6,175 bases of DNA from Candidatus Methylomirabilota bacterium (GCA_016180705.1 JACPAU010000110.1:1-6175); one strand, 5' to 3'. Positions 1-6,175 are shown, counted from the first letter of the stretch. Notes: a model not told the origin generated them from the sequence alone. Translations and numbers: made by a program.

Positions 1-1
1 C

Positions 2-1582
2 CTGCACCGGAGCGATCCCACCGACGTCGCCCGCACCGAGCATCTGACCTTCATCTGCTCCCGGGAGGAGGCCGACGCCGGCCCCACGAACAACTGGATG
101 TCCCCGGCGAAGGCCTATGAGCGCCTCTCGAAGATCCTGGCGGGCTCCATGGCCGGGCGGACGATGTACGTCATCCCGTTCCTCCTGGGCCCGCCCGGCT
201 CCCCCTTCGGCAAGGTCGGCATCCAGGTCACGGACAGCCTGTACGTGGTCCTGAACATGGGCATCATGACCCGCATGGGGAAGATCGCCCTCGAGCAGCT
301 CGGCGGGTCGGCAACCTTTACCCGCGGCCTGCACTCCACGGCGGACCTGAACGTGGAGCGGCGCTTCATCTGCCATTTCCCCGAGGACAACACGATCTGG
401 AGCGTGGGGTCGGGCTACGGAGGCAACGCCTTGCTCTCCAAGAAGTGCATGGCGCTGCGGATCGCCAGCCAGATGGGCCGGCTGGAGGGCTGGCTCGCCG
501 AGCACATGCTGATCGTCGGGGTCGAGAGCCCGGACGGCGAGGTCACCTACCTCGGCGGGGCGTTCCCGAGCGCCTGCGGCAAGACCAACCTGGCCATGCT
601 GGTCCCTCCCCCCGCCCTGAAGGGCTGGCGGGTCCACACCCTAGGGGACGACATCGCGTGGCTGCGCGTCGGGCCGGACGGCCGCCTCTGGGCGGTCAAC
701 CCCGAGGCGGGCTTCTTCGGCGTCGCCCCGGGGACGAGCGCAAAGACGAACGCGAACGCCATGGCGACCATCCGGCGGGATACCATCTACACGAACGTGG
801 CCCTGCGGCCCGACGGGACCGTCTGGTGGGAGGGGCACGACGATCCGGCGCCGAAGCAGGCGCTGGACTGGCGCGGGCGACCCTGGACGCCGGCGAAGAG
901 CGAGCCGGCCGCGCACCCGAACAGCCGGTTCACCGCGCCGGCCAGCGGGTGCCCCTCCATCTCCCCCGAATGGGAGAACCCGAAGGGGGTCCCGATCAGC
1001 GCCATCCTCTTCGGCGCCCGGCGCCGAACCCTCATCCCTCTCGTCTTCCAGGCGTCCACCTGGCAGCACGGCACCTTCCTGGGGGCGACCCTCGCCTCGG
1101 AAACGACCGCCGCCACCACCGGCGCCGTCGGCGTCGTCCGCCGGGACCCCATGGCCATGCTCCCGTTCTGCGGCTACAACATAGCCGACTACTGGGGGCA
1201 CTGGCTCGCGATGGAGAAGCGGCTGGCGCACCCCCCCCAGGTCTTCCGGGTGAACTGGTTCCGGCGGGACGAGGGCGGGCGGTTTCTCTGGCCCGGATTC
1301 GGCGAGAATCTCCGGGTCCTGAAGTGGATCGTCGAGCGGTGCCGGGGGGGCGGGAAGGCCGAGGAGACGCCGATCGGCTATCTCCCCACCCGGTCGGCCC
1401 TGGACGGGCGCGGCCTGGACGTCAGTGAGGGGGCCCTGACGGAACTGCTCCGGGTGGACCGGGAGGCCTGGCGGGCGAACGTCCGCAACCAGGCCGAGTT
1501 CTTCGCGAAGTTCGGGGACCGGCTCCCCGCCGGCATCCGGGAGGAGCACGAGGCGTTAGCCCGCCGCCTGAAGGCGCGGTGA
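2..1582 (+). CDS. pckG: Phosphoenolpyruvate carboxykinase (GTP), 5'-truncated by window edge
   Basis: Cytosolic enzyme that interconverts oxaloacetate plus GTP with phosphoenolpyruvate plus CO2 and GDP, at the junction of gluconeogenesis and the TCA cycle. The reading frame is open from base 2, so the true start lies outside. The Met at base 98 is internal, because family-like sequence precedes it ([11 protein letters not shown] at residues 4-14, PTNNWM at 28-33). Visible motifs, numbered from the first complete codon: [10 protein letters not shown] (139-148), the P-loop FPSACGKTN (188-196) with the hyperreactive Cys at 192, GDDIAW (215-220, metal-binding Asp), NSRF (307-310, substrate-binding Arg) and WPGFGEN (430-436, guanine-binding loop). 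These line up in order with the animal and bacterial GTP enzymes and rule out the ATP-dependent family. There are 526 residues here, against about 600 for the family, so roughly 75-80 N-terminal residues are missing. All catalytic residues in the visible part look intact. The stop overlaps the next gene's GTG start. Confidence 0.97.
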   Translation: MHRSDPTDVARTEHLTFICSREEADAGPTNNWMSPAKAYERLSKILAGSMAGRTMYVIPFLLGPPGSPFGKVGIQVTDSLYVVLNMGIMTRMGKIALEQLGGSATFTRGLHSTADLNVERRFICHFPEDNTIWSVGSGYGGNALLSKKCMALRIASQMGRLEGWLAEHMLIVGVESPDGEVTYLGGAFPSACGKTNLAMLVPPPALKGWRVHTLGDDIAWLRVGPDGRLWAVNPEAGFFGVAPGTSAKTNANAMATIRRDTIYTNVALRPDGTVWWEGHDDPAPKQALDWRGRPWTPAKSEPAAHPNSRFTAPASGCPSISPEWENPKGVPISAILFGARRRTLIPLVFQASTWQHGTFLGATLASETTAATTGAVGVVRRDPMAMLPFCGYNIADYWGHWLAMEKRLAHPPQVFRVNWFRRDEGGRFLWPGFGENLRVLKWIVERCRGGGKAEETPIGYLPTRSALDGRGLDVSEGALTELLRVDREAWRANVRNQAEFFAKFGDRLPAGIREEHEALARRLKAR

Positions 1583-2672
1583 CCGCGGGGCGCCGGTCGG
1601 CCCGGTGGCTCGCCCTCGCGGCAGCCGGGGGGGTGGGGCTCCTGCTGCTGCCGTTCCTCCTGTCCCCCTATGCCCTCCTCACCCTCAGTTACGCGCTCGT
1701 CCTCTCCATCGCCTGCCTGGGCCTGAATCTCCTCTTCGGCACGACCGGGCTCCTGTCGCTGGGGCACGCGGCTTACTTTGGGGTCGGCGCCTACGCGGGC
1801 GGGTTCCTCTACGCCTTCACGCCGCTCGAGTCGCTGGAGCTGTACCTCCTGAGCGGACTGTTCGCCTCGCTCGTCCTGGCCGCGGGCGTCGGGTTCCTGT
1901 GCGTCCGCGCGACGCGGATCCACTTCACGATCCTGACGCTCGCCCTCGCCCAGGTCGTCCACGCCCTCTTCATCGGGGGCATGGCCTTCCGGCCCTTCGG
2001 CGGCGTCGGGAAAGGGCTCTTCCCCCTGGAGGCGGCGGACTCTACATCCCCCGCTTCGCGATCCTCGGCCGCGCGTTCGCCCCCGACTCCTTCATCCAGG
2101 CCTTCTCCTGGGTCGTCATTCTTGCGTTCCTGGGCTCAGCCGTCGCCCTGTGGCGGATCGGCCGCTCTCCCTTCGGCCAGGCGCTGCGGGCGATCCGCGA
2201 GAACGAGACGCGCGCCGCCTGCATTGGCATCCCCGTCCGGCGGTACCGGTGGTACGCGTTCGTCCTCTCGGGGCTCTTTACGGGGCTGGCGGGGGGGCTT
2301 CACGGGCAACTGAGCCGGCAAGTCACGCCCGAGCAACTGGACTGGCTCTTCTCGGCGCAGCTGGTCCTCGCCACGGTGCTCGGCGGGACCCGGCTGTTCG
2401 CGGGACCGGTCCTCGGTGCCTTCGCTTATGTGGGACTGGAGGACGTGGCGCTGCGCTGGGGGGAGTACCGGAGCCTGGTGATGGGTCTCGCCCTCATCGG
2501 GGTGGTCTTCCTGTTCCCGGAGGGGCTCGCGGGACGCGGGGTGGCCCTGCTCGCCGGGCTCCGCCCGCGGGCGGGCGGCCTACGAGGGGTACAGGTCGGT
2601 GCTGAGGTACCGGAGACCCGTGTCGGCGATGATCGTGACGACGGTCTCGCCCGGCGCGGCCCGCCGGGCTAG
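1579..2672 (+). pseudogene. livM: Branched-chain amino acid ABC transporter permease LivM, split by a -1 frameshift
   Basis: Inner-membrane permease of the LIV-I type importer, which normally pairs with LivH, the ATPases LivG/LivF and a periplasmic binding protein. The first part starts at GTG 1579, overlapping the pckG stop, and gives 149 residues with hydrophobic segments and the LivM signature GTTGLLSLGHAAYFGVGAY (54-72). Frame is lost at the C run 2022-2026; unshifted reading ends at 2313 in low-complexity Ser/Pro/Arg sequence. Shifting back one base at the run gives FPPGGGGLYIPRF and continues through the cytoplasmic-loop motif IRENETRAACIGIPV, VLGGTRLFAGPVLGA and FPEGLAG to a stop at 2670-2672. 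The rejoined product would be about 364 residues, slightly long for LivM because the last roughly 30 residues are encoded antisense to the cysteine synthase gene. No other Liv component is visible. This could be a genuine pseudogene, a one-base sequencing or assembly error, or less likely a programmed shift. Family assignment is secure; functional status is not. Confidence 0.88.
2561..2574. repeat. 14-bp GC-only palindrome beside the livM/cysK convergent ends
   Basis: CCGCCCGCGGGCGG is a perfect palindrome lying just past the cysteine synthase stop on the minus strand and inside the 3' part of livM on the plus strand. In RNA it could form a 5-bp all-GC stem with a CGCG loop on either transcript. 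No T tract follows on either strand, so it is not a standard intrinsic terminator. In DNA this GC-rich such palindromes also arise by chance. Confidence 0.3.
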
Positions 2673-3533
2673 CCGGAGTGCCGCGGCGACGTTGGCGCCG
2701 GAGGAGAAGCCGGCGCAGATCCCCTCTTCCCGCCCGAGGCGCCGGGCGACCCGGATCGCCTCGGCATCCGTGGCCGTGAGGCAGCCGTCGCAGCAGGCCG
2801 GGTCCCAGAGGGGCGGGACGAAGGCGTAACCGCCCCCCTGGAGCTTGTGGCGGGGGTTTTTGACCCGCCTCCCGGCCAGGACGGGGGCGCCGGCCGGCTC
2901 GACTGCATAGCAGCGGACGGCCGGATTGCGGGCCTTCAGGGCCCGGGCCACGCCCACGAACGTCCCCCCGGTCCCGACCAGCGCGCAGAAGGCGTTCACC
3001 CGTCCGCCGGTCTGCTCCCAGATCTCCCGCCCGGTCCCCTGCTCGTGGGCGGCCACGTTGTCCGGGTTCAGGAACTGGTCGGGCCGGAACGCCTTCAATC
3101 GCTCGACCAGTTCCCGGGTCTTCTCCTCCACCTTCCGGAGGTCCGCCCCCGAGACCTGACCCGGCCGGGGCCGCCCGGCCTGGGGGACCAGGACCACCTC
3201 GGCCCCGACGGCCCGGAGCATCCGCCGCCGCTCCACCGTGTTGCCCTCCGATATGACGGCGATCATCCGGTAGCCCTTCACGGCGCAGACGATGGCGAGC
3301 CCGATGCCGGTGTTTCCGGAGGTCAGTTCCACGACGGTCCCGCCCGGCTTCAGGCGGCCATCCCGTTCGGCGGCCTCGATGATGGCGAGGGCGATCCGGT
3401 CCTTCACGCTCCCGCCGGGGTTGGCGGTCTCCAGTTTCGCGAGGACGCGCCCCGGAAGCCCGCGCGCGAGCCGGTCCAGAGCCACGAGGGGCGTCTGGCC
3501 GATGGTGGGGGTTGTGGAAGGGAGGACGGTCAC
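2580..3533 (-). CDS. cysK: Cysteine synthase / O-acetylserine sulfhydrylase family (PLP-dependent)
   Basis: Fold-type II PLP enzyme expected to make L-cysteine from O-acetylserine (or a related activated serine) and sulfide in the cytoplasm. The 317-residue product has the family order: IGQTPLVALDRL near the N-terminus (11-22), NPGGSVKDR with the Schiff-base Lys at 44, TSGNTG (71-76), NPDNVAAHEQGTGREIW (156-172), phosphate-cradling GTGGT (187-191), SSGAN (277-281) and DTGLRYLST near the end. Length matches CysK/CysM (about 300-320). I chose GTG at 3533 because the family's N-terminal motif follows at once and the codon overlaps the upstream stop as GTGA, implying translational coupling; no Shine-Dalgarno is evident. 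The frame stays open upstream to 4232, but that stretch is antisense-frame noise inside the neighbour. An unusual CCDGC cluster (247-251) precedes the last domain. Exact substrate (O-acetylserine, O-phosphoserine, or a cystathionine synthase role) cannot be settled from sequence alone. Confidence 0.93.
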   Translation of the reverse strand: MTVLPSTTPTIGQTPLVALDRLARGLPGRVLAKLETANPGGSVKDRIALAIIEAAERDGRLKPGGTVVELTSGNTGIGLAIVCAVKGYRMIAVISEGNTVERRRMLRAVGAEVVLVPQAGRPRPGQVSGADLRKVEEKTRELVERLKAFRPDQFLNPDNVAAHEQGTGREIWEQTGGRVNAFCALVGTGGTFVGVARALKARNPAVRCYAVEPAGAPVLAGRRVKNPRHKLQGGGYAFVPPLWDPACCDGCLTATDAEAIRVARRLGREEGICAGFSSGANVAAALRLARRAAPGETVVTIIADTGLRYLSTDLYPS

Positions 3534-4561
3534 CGGGAGAGCTCGAGGAAGAAGAGGGCGAAGTAGCCCAGCAGCAGGAGGAACCAGCCGGCGGCCTGGA
3601 CCAGGTCCACGGTGGAGGAGAAGGAGAGGGTGAAGTTCTCCGACGTCATGGTGTAGATGTCCTCCAGCGCGTCCAGCTTCTCCTTGATGTTCCGCTGCCA
3701 GGTCCGCAGGTGGAACTTGGTGACGATGAGGTCGTAGAGGTCCGCCGAGTACCAGTCGCCAATGAGCTTGATGTTCTTCTCGATCGCCTGGAACTCCAGG
3801 ATGGACTGGGAGCGGAGGCGCATGATCTCCCGGAGAAGGCTCCGCACCTCCCGGGCACGGAAGAGGATGAGCCGCCCGGGCGCCCCTAACGGCCCGGCCA
3901 CCCGCTCCAGCCGCCCATCGAGCGCCGAGTCCAGGATCCGGCAGCGGAGGAGCTGGAGGTTCGCGATCTCGAAGAGTTCGATGGTGCTCTCGAAGTCCCC
4001 GTAGGGGTCGAAGAGGAAGGCGCCGTCCCAGTCCACGACAGCCAGGTCGTGCCGGGCGTACTTGATGCTGCTCTTCAGGGTGGCCTCCACAGTCCCCCCG
4101 TCGAGCGGCATCTTCTCGTTCTTGAGGAACCCGGCCACCGCCTCCCCGTGCAGGCCCAAGAAGGCGTCCGCGTCCCCGCTGTATCCAGCCACGCAATAGA
4201 CCGTGTACTCCTCGTCGAAGTCGGCGCGGCACGGGTACGCGGCCAGGACCCGGCGGGCGGCGGCCAGGAGGGCGCCCTTCTGGTCCAGGGCGCTCTCGTG
4301 GAAGATGTCCTCGACCTCGGCGGTTGCCTCGGCGATGACGGTGCGGGGCGGGACGGCCTTCACCAAGAGCTCCACCGGGCGGCCATCCAGCATCTCCCGG
4401 TGGGTGGCGAGGACGGCTACGGCGGGGAGGACGCCGGGGTAGTTTGGGGCGCTGCGGAGGCCCCGGGCGCCGGCCGCGGCGGGGGTCTCGAGGCTCTCGC
4501 GCGTCTCGGCCACCACGAAGGAGACGATCCTCCCTTTCATCGGGGCGGCGGACGCAGCCAC
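3530..4561 (-). CDS. Uncharacterised protein with C-terminal membrane anchor, distantly RMD1/DUF155-like
   Basis: I do not recognise a characterised homologue. The 343-residue product has a soluble body and one hydrophobic segment at about 321-341 (WFLLLLGYFALFFLEL), followed by only two residues, so it looks tail-anchored with the body probably cytoplasmic. The middle contains DLAVVDWDGAFLFDPYGDF and then a helical stretch IELFEIANLQLLRCRILD. The region before the anchor (IGDWYSADLYDLIVTKFHL, then WQRNIKEKLDALEDIY) is predicted helical, possibly coiled coil. Helical region, KLDALEDIY-like segment and terminal membrane helix in this order resemble RMD1/YagE (DUF155) proteins, but the match is a layout resemblance only. 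The GTG start at 4561 is preferred over the ATG at 4540 because GGAGG lies 7 bases before it. The gene lies 120 bases after the radical SAM gene on the same strand and overlaps cysK by 4 bases, suggesting co-expression. No function is assigned. Confidence 0.8.
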   Translation of the reverse strand: MAASAAPMKGRIVSFVVAETRESLETPAAAGARGLRSAPNYPGVLPAVAVLATHREMLDGRPVELLVKAVPPRTVIAEATAEVEDIFHESALDQKGALLAAARRVLAAYPCRADFDEEYTVYCVAGYSGDADAFLGLHGEAVAGFLKNEKMPLDGGTVEATLKSSIKYARHDLAVVDWDGAFLFDPYGDFESTIELFEIANLQLLRCRILDSALDGRLERVAGPLGAPGRLILFRAREVRSLLREIMRLRSQSILEFQAIEKNIKLIGDWYSADLYDLIVTKFHLRTWQRNIKEKLDALEDIYTMTSENFTLSFSSTVDLVQAAGWFLLLLGYFALFFLELSR

Positions 4562-4568
4562 GGGATTG

Positions 4569-4573
4569 CCTCC
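4569..4573 (-). promoter_or_regulatory. Ribosome binding site deciding the GTG start of the membrane-anchor gene
   Basis: Read on the minus strand, GGAGG is followed by CAATCCC and then GTG, an ideal 7-base spacing. No comparable site precedes the in-frame ATG 21 bases downstream, so the GTG at 4561 is taken as the start. Confidence 0.7.
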
Positions 4574-4628
4574 GAGGGGGTACCGCTCAACGCAGGGGCT
4601 CGCCGGGGCGGGAGCGGCGTCTGGGGGG

Positions 4629-4657
4629 ATGATAGCGCGCGGGAGGTCGGGGGGGAA
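4629..4657 (-). promoter_or_regulatory. Weak sigma70-like promoter candidate in the 120-base gap before the membrane-anchor gene
   Basis: On the minus strand TTCCCC (4657-4652) and TATCAT (4634-4629) are separated by 17 bases. The -10 matches consensus at five of six positions and is one of the few AT-rich spots in the gap; the -35 is poor. If used, it would give a leader of roughly 60 bases ahead of the GTG start and let the anchor gene and cysK be expressed without the radical SAM gene. Confidence 0.28.
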
Positions 4658-4681
4658 GGCCGTCCGATCGCCGGGGGACGA

Positions 4682-5644
4682 TCAGTTGAGCCAGCGGAGG
4701 GCGCTTTTGCGGCGCTCATCGAAGCGGTGGAGGCCCTCCTCTTCGGCGGTCCGCCGGGCCTCCGCCATCTCCTCCGCCGTGACGTGCCGGTTGATCTCGG
4801 GGTAGCGGTCCTCGTTCACCAGGCCGGCCGGGTAGTACTGGCTCATGATGTTCACGTAGGTGTCGGGCGAGACCTCCTGGGCCAAAAACCGCATGACCTC
4901 CCGGGTCCCGCCCAGGCCGCCGGGCATCACCAGGTGGCGGACGAGGAGGCCACGGCGGGCGAGCCCGCGCTCGTCAAGGCTGAGAGGGCCGACCTGCCGG
5001 TGCATCTCCTTGACGGCCGCGCGCGCTGCCTCCGGGTAGTCGGGCGCCTTCAGGTACCGCTTGGCCACTTGGCGGTCCCAGACCTTGAAGTCGGGCATGT
5101 AGATGTCCACGATGCCGTCGAGGTGGCGCAGACTCTCCAGGGAATCGTAGGCGCTCGTGTTGTACACGAGGGGGAGGCGGAGGCCGCCCCGCACGGCGTG
5201 GGGCAGGGCCTCCAGGATCTGGGGAACGACGTGCTCCGGCGTCACGAAGTTGACGTTGTGGCAGCCTTTGTCCTGCAGGGAAAGCATCAGGGCGGCCAGG
5301 CGATCCGGGGTGACGGTGCTCCCCCCCCCGGCCTGGCTGATGTCGAAGTTCTGGCAGAAGACGCAGCGGAGGTTGCACAGGGAGAAGAAAATCGTCCCGG
5401 AGCCCTTCCAGCCCCGGAGACAGTCCTCCTCGCCGAAGTGGGGGAAGGCCGAGCCTACCTTGGCGTAGCGGCCGATCTTGCAGATGGCAGTCTCGTCGGC
5501 CAGGCGGTTGACCTCACAGTCGCGCGGACAGACCCGGCAGGAGGCGAGGCCGGCCAGGGCGGCCTCGGCCCGGCGCTCCAGTTCCGCGACGCCGAGTTTG
5601 ACATAGGCCGGGCTAAACTGGGTAGCAACAAAGGCGCTCAGCAT
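4682..5644 (-). CDS. pflX: Radical SAM Fe-S protein, PflX-like (COG1313 type)
   Basis: Cytoplasmic radical S-adenosylmethionine protein related to pyruvate formate-lyase activating enzymes; the physiological substrate of this subgroup is not established. Numbered from the chosen Met, the 320-residue product has CxxCPxxC (C36, C39, C43) plus C55, then SAFPHFGEE (65-73) and GSGTIFFSLCNLRCVFCQN, which holds the CxxxCxxC ligands of the radical SAM cluster (C90, C94, C97). Later segments typical of the family are NFVTPEHVVPQILEAL, LVYNTSAYD, DIYMPDFKVWD, HLVMPGG and YVNIMSQYYPAG. The frame is open to a GTG at 5782, but those 46 extra residues do not resemble the family, so the ATG at 5644 is used; SPAYVKLGVAELERR right after it is where homologues usually begin. 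No Shine-Dalgarno precedes this ATG, and a promoter-like element lies directly upstream. No formate-lyase gene is in the window. It is probably the first gene of a unit continuing to cysK. Confidence 0.9.
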   Translation of the reverse strand: MLSAFVATQFSPAYVKLGVAELERRAEAALAGLASCRVCPRDCEVNRLADETAICKIGRYAKVGSAFPHFGEEDCLRGWKGSGTIFFSLCNLRCVFCQNFDISQAGGGSTVTPDRLAALMLSLQDKGCHNVNFVTPEHVVPQILEALPHAVRGGLRLPLVYNTSAYDSLESLRHLDGIVDIYMPDFKVWDRQVAKRYLKAPDYPEAARAAVKEMHRQVGPLSLDERGLARRGLLVRHLVMPGGLGGTREVMRFLAQEVSPDTYVNIMSQYYPAGLVNEDRYPEINRHVTAEEMAEARRTAEEEGLHRFDERRKSALRWLN

Positions 5645-5650
5645 GGCCGG

Positions 5651-5680
5651 ATTATGCCAGAACTCCAGGCCTGCAGGCAA
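5651..5680 (-). promoter_or_regulatory. Candidate sigma70-type promoter, possibly leaderless, for the radical SAM gene
   Basis: On the minus strand TTGCCT (5680-5675) and CATAAT (5656-5651) are 18 bases apart, and TGG precedes the hexamer, giving an extended -10 (TGGCATAAT). Only six bases (CCGGCC) separate the -10 from the ATG at 5644, so transcription would begin at or within the start codon. This fits the missing Shine-Dalgarno. The AT-rich hexamer stands out in a very GC-rich background. The rest of the gap, 5681-5862, shows nothing else I can name apart from the hairpin arm at its right edge. Confidence 0.5.
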
Positions 5681-5850
5681 GGGGGGCCCCGCGCGTCGGC
5701 TCGCCTCCCGGCACGGGCGCTCCTGAACCCTCCAGGGGGCGTTCCGGAATTCCAAGAGGAAGTGGCTGTTCAGACCCTCCACGGCGGCCCCAACATCATC
5801 AGGCGGTGATCGAGCAGATTCGGGGTTCGCGGATGACCTGCCATGGCCTC

Positions 5851-5878
5851 AGCAAAGGTGAATCATTCCACCTTCGCT
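5851..5878 (-). terminator. Inverted repeat straddling the TPR gene stop codon
   Basis: The arms are AGCGAAGGTG and CACCTTTGCT on the minus strand, separated by the 8-base loop GAATGATT, which contains the TGA stop. In the minus-strand transcript all ten positions pair (one G-U); in a plus-strand transcript the same position would be an A-C mismatch, so the hairpin favours the TPR gene's own mRNA. No U tract follows, so if it terminates or stabilises the 3' end it is not a classical intrinsic terminator. Confidence 0.4.
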
Positions 5879-6175
5879 AGCGCGGCTTCCGCCTGGCTCA
5901 ACCATAAGGTCATCTCCATGGAGCGGAACAGCTCGACCGCGCTCGACAGCTCAGCGCGGGCCTGCTCCAGGCGTGCCACCTTGGGATAGAGCGCGCCAAG
6001 GCCGAGGTGGCAGTGGGCCACCAGCGGGCGCATCCCGAGCTCCTCGGCCAGAGCGAGGGACTGCTGGTAATGATCTTCGGCCCTCTCGGCGTCGGGGGGA
6101 TCGGAATGAGCGGCGATCTCACCGAGGAGGCGGAGGGCATAGGCCTCGTGGCCGCGTTCACCGCGGTCGCGGGCC
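5863..6175 (-). CDS. TPR-repeat protein, C-terminal end only
   Basis: The frame is open from the right edge of the window to a TGA at 5865-5863 and has no start inside, so only the last 103 residues are seen. They read as two helix-turn-helix TPR-like units: AYALRLLGEIAAH to HYQQSLALAEELG, then LVAHCHLGLGALY to ARAELSSAVELFRSME. The protein ends QAEAALAKVE. This style of tail (repeated LAEELGMRPL and HCHLGLG elements) is known from large multidomain proteins that combine a nucleotide cyclase and/or AAA ATPase domain with C-terminal TPRs acting in signalling, and from LuxR/MalT-like regulators. Which of these it is cannot be told from the fragment. A different, overlapping minus-strand frame (5910-6161) encodes Arg/Ser/Pro-rich sequence and is not the gene. 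It points toward the radical SAM gene with a 218-base gap, so the two may be separate units. Confidence 0.82.
   Translation of the reverse strand, partial: ARDRGERGHEAYALRLLGEIAAHSDPPDAERAEDHYQQSLALAEELGMRPLVAHCHLGLGALYPKVARLEQARAELSSAVELFRSMEMTLWLSQAEAALAKVE

Noticed and set aside
641..1549. Minus-strand 302-codon open frame, and a plus-strand one at 445-1428, within pckG
   Set aside because: Both products are Arg/Pro/Gly-rich and lie over a region whose plus-strand frame carries every PEP carboxykinase motif.
2314..2600. Separate small gene in the frame at 2150-2605
   Set aside because: Arg/Gly-rich shadow of the second part of livM, which carries the real permease motifs in another frame.
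3534..4232. Upstream extension of the cysteine synthase frame giving a 550-residue fusion
   Set aside because: The added sequence is Arg/Gly/Pro-rich noise in a shifted frame of the neighbouring gene, and the family N-terminus begins right after the GTG at 3533.
4661..4684. Inverted repeats GATCG/CGATC and CGTCC/GGACG at the end of the radical SAM gene
   Set aside because: Only 5-bp stems that exclude one another, no T tract; not convincing as a terminator.
5645..5782. 46-residue N-terminal extension of the radical SAM protein from GTG 5782
   Set aside because: No Shine-Dalgarno, no family resemblance, and the promoter-like element lies inside it.
4049..5809. Plus-strand open frame of 586 codons lying opposite the radical SAM and membrane-anchor genes
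   Set aside because: It is the antisense shadow of two minus-strand genes with clear motifs or a good start; its product is Gly/Ala/Val/His-rich without recognisable domains. Long stop-free shadows are expected in very GC-rich DNA.
5910..6161. 83-codon minus-strand open frame at the right edge
   Set aside because: Its product is Ser/Arg/Pro-rich and out of frame with the TPR-coding frame, which is open across the same bases and gives clear repeat helices.

Overview
This is a GC-rich bacterial fragment with five protein genes, one of them frameshifted and two cut by the window edges. I see no RNA genes, insertion sequences or CRISPR arrays. GTP-dependent PEP carboxykinase, a branched-chain amino acid permease and a C-terminal TPR protein in a very GC-rich genome suggest an uncultured soil or subsurface lineage (for example Rokubacteria/NC10 or a deltaproteobacterium). 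That placement is an impression, not something the sequence proves.

Left half, plus strand (1-2672): the 3' five-sixths of a GTP-type phosphoenolpyruvate carboxykinase gene (pckG) runs directly into a LivM-type permease gene through a 4-base GTGA overlap. The permease is split by a -1 frameshift at a short C run near 2022-2026. Both halves carry good family motifs, and one extra C would rejoin them into a product of about 364 residues. Its reading frame then runs 93 bases into the end of the convergent cysteine synthase gene.

Right half, minus strand (5644 down to 2580): three genes in a row, probably one transcription unit. They are a PflX-like radical SAM protein, an uncharacterised protein with one C-terminal membrane anchor (distantly RMD1/DUF155-like in layout), and a CysK-like cysteine synthase that overlaps the anchor gene by GTGA. 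A promoter-like element sits immediately upstream of the radical SAM ATG and would give a leaderless mRNA. A good Shine-Dalgarno site fixes the GTG start of the anchor gene.

Far right, minus strand (5863-6175): the last 103 residues of a TPR-repeat protein, possibly the tail of a large cyclase/ATPase-type regulator. A 10-bp hairpin straddles its stop codon. The window looks mostly like ordinary metabolic gene content. The points worth a second look are the frameshifted, isolated livM joined to pckG, and the coupled membrane-anchor/cysteine synthase/radical SAM cluster.
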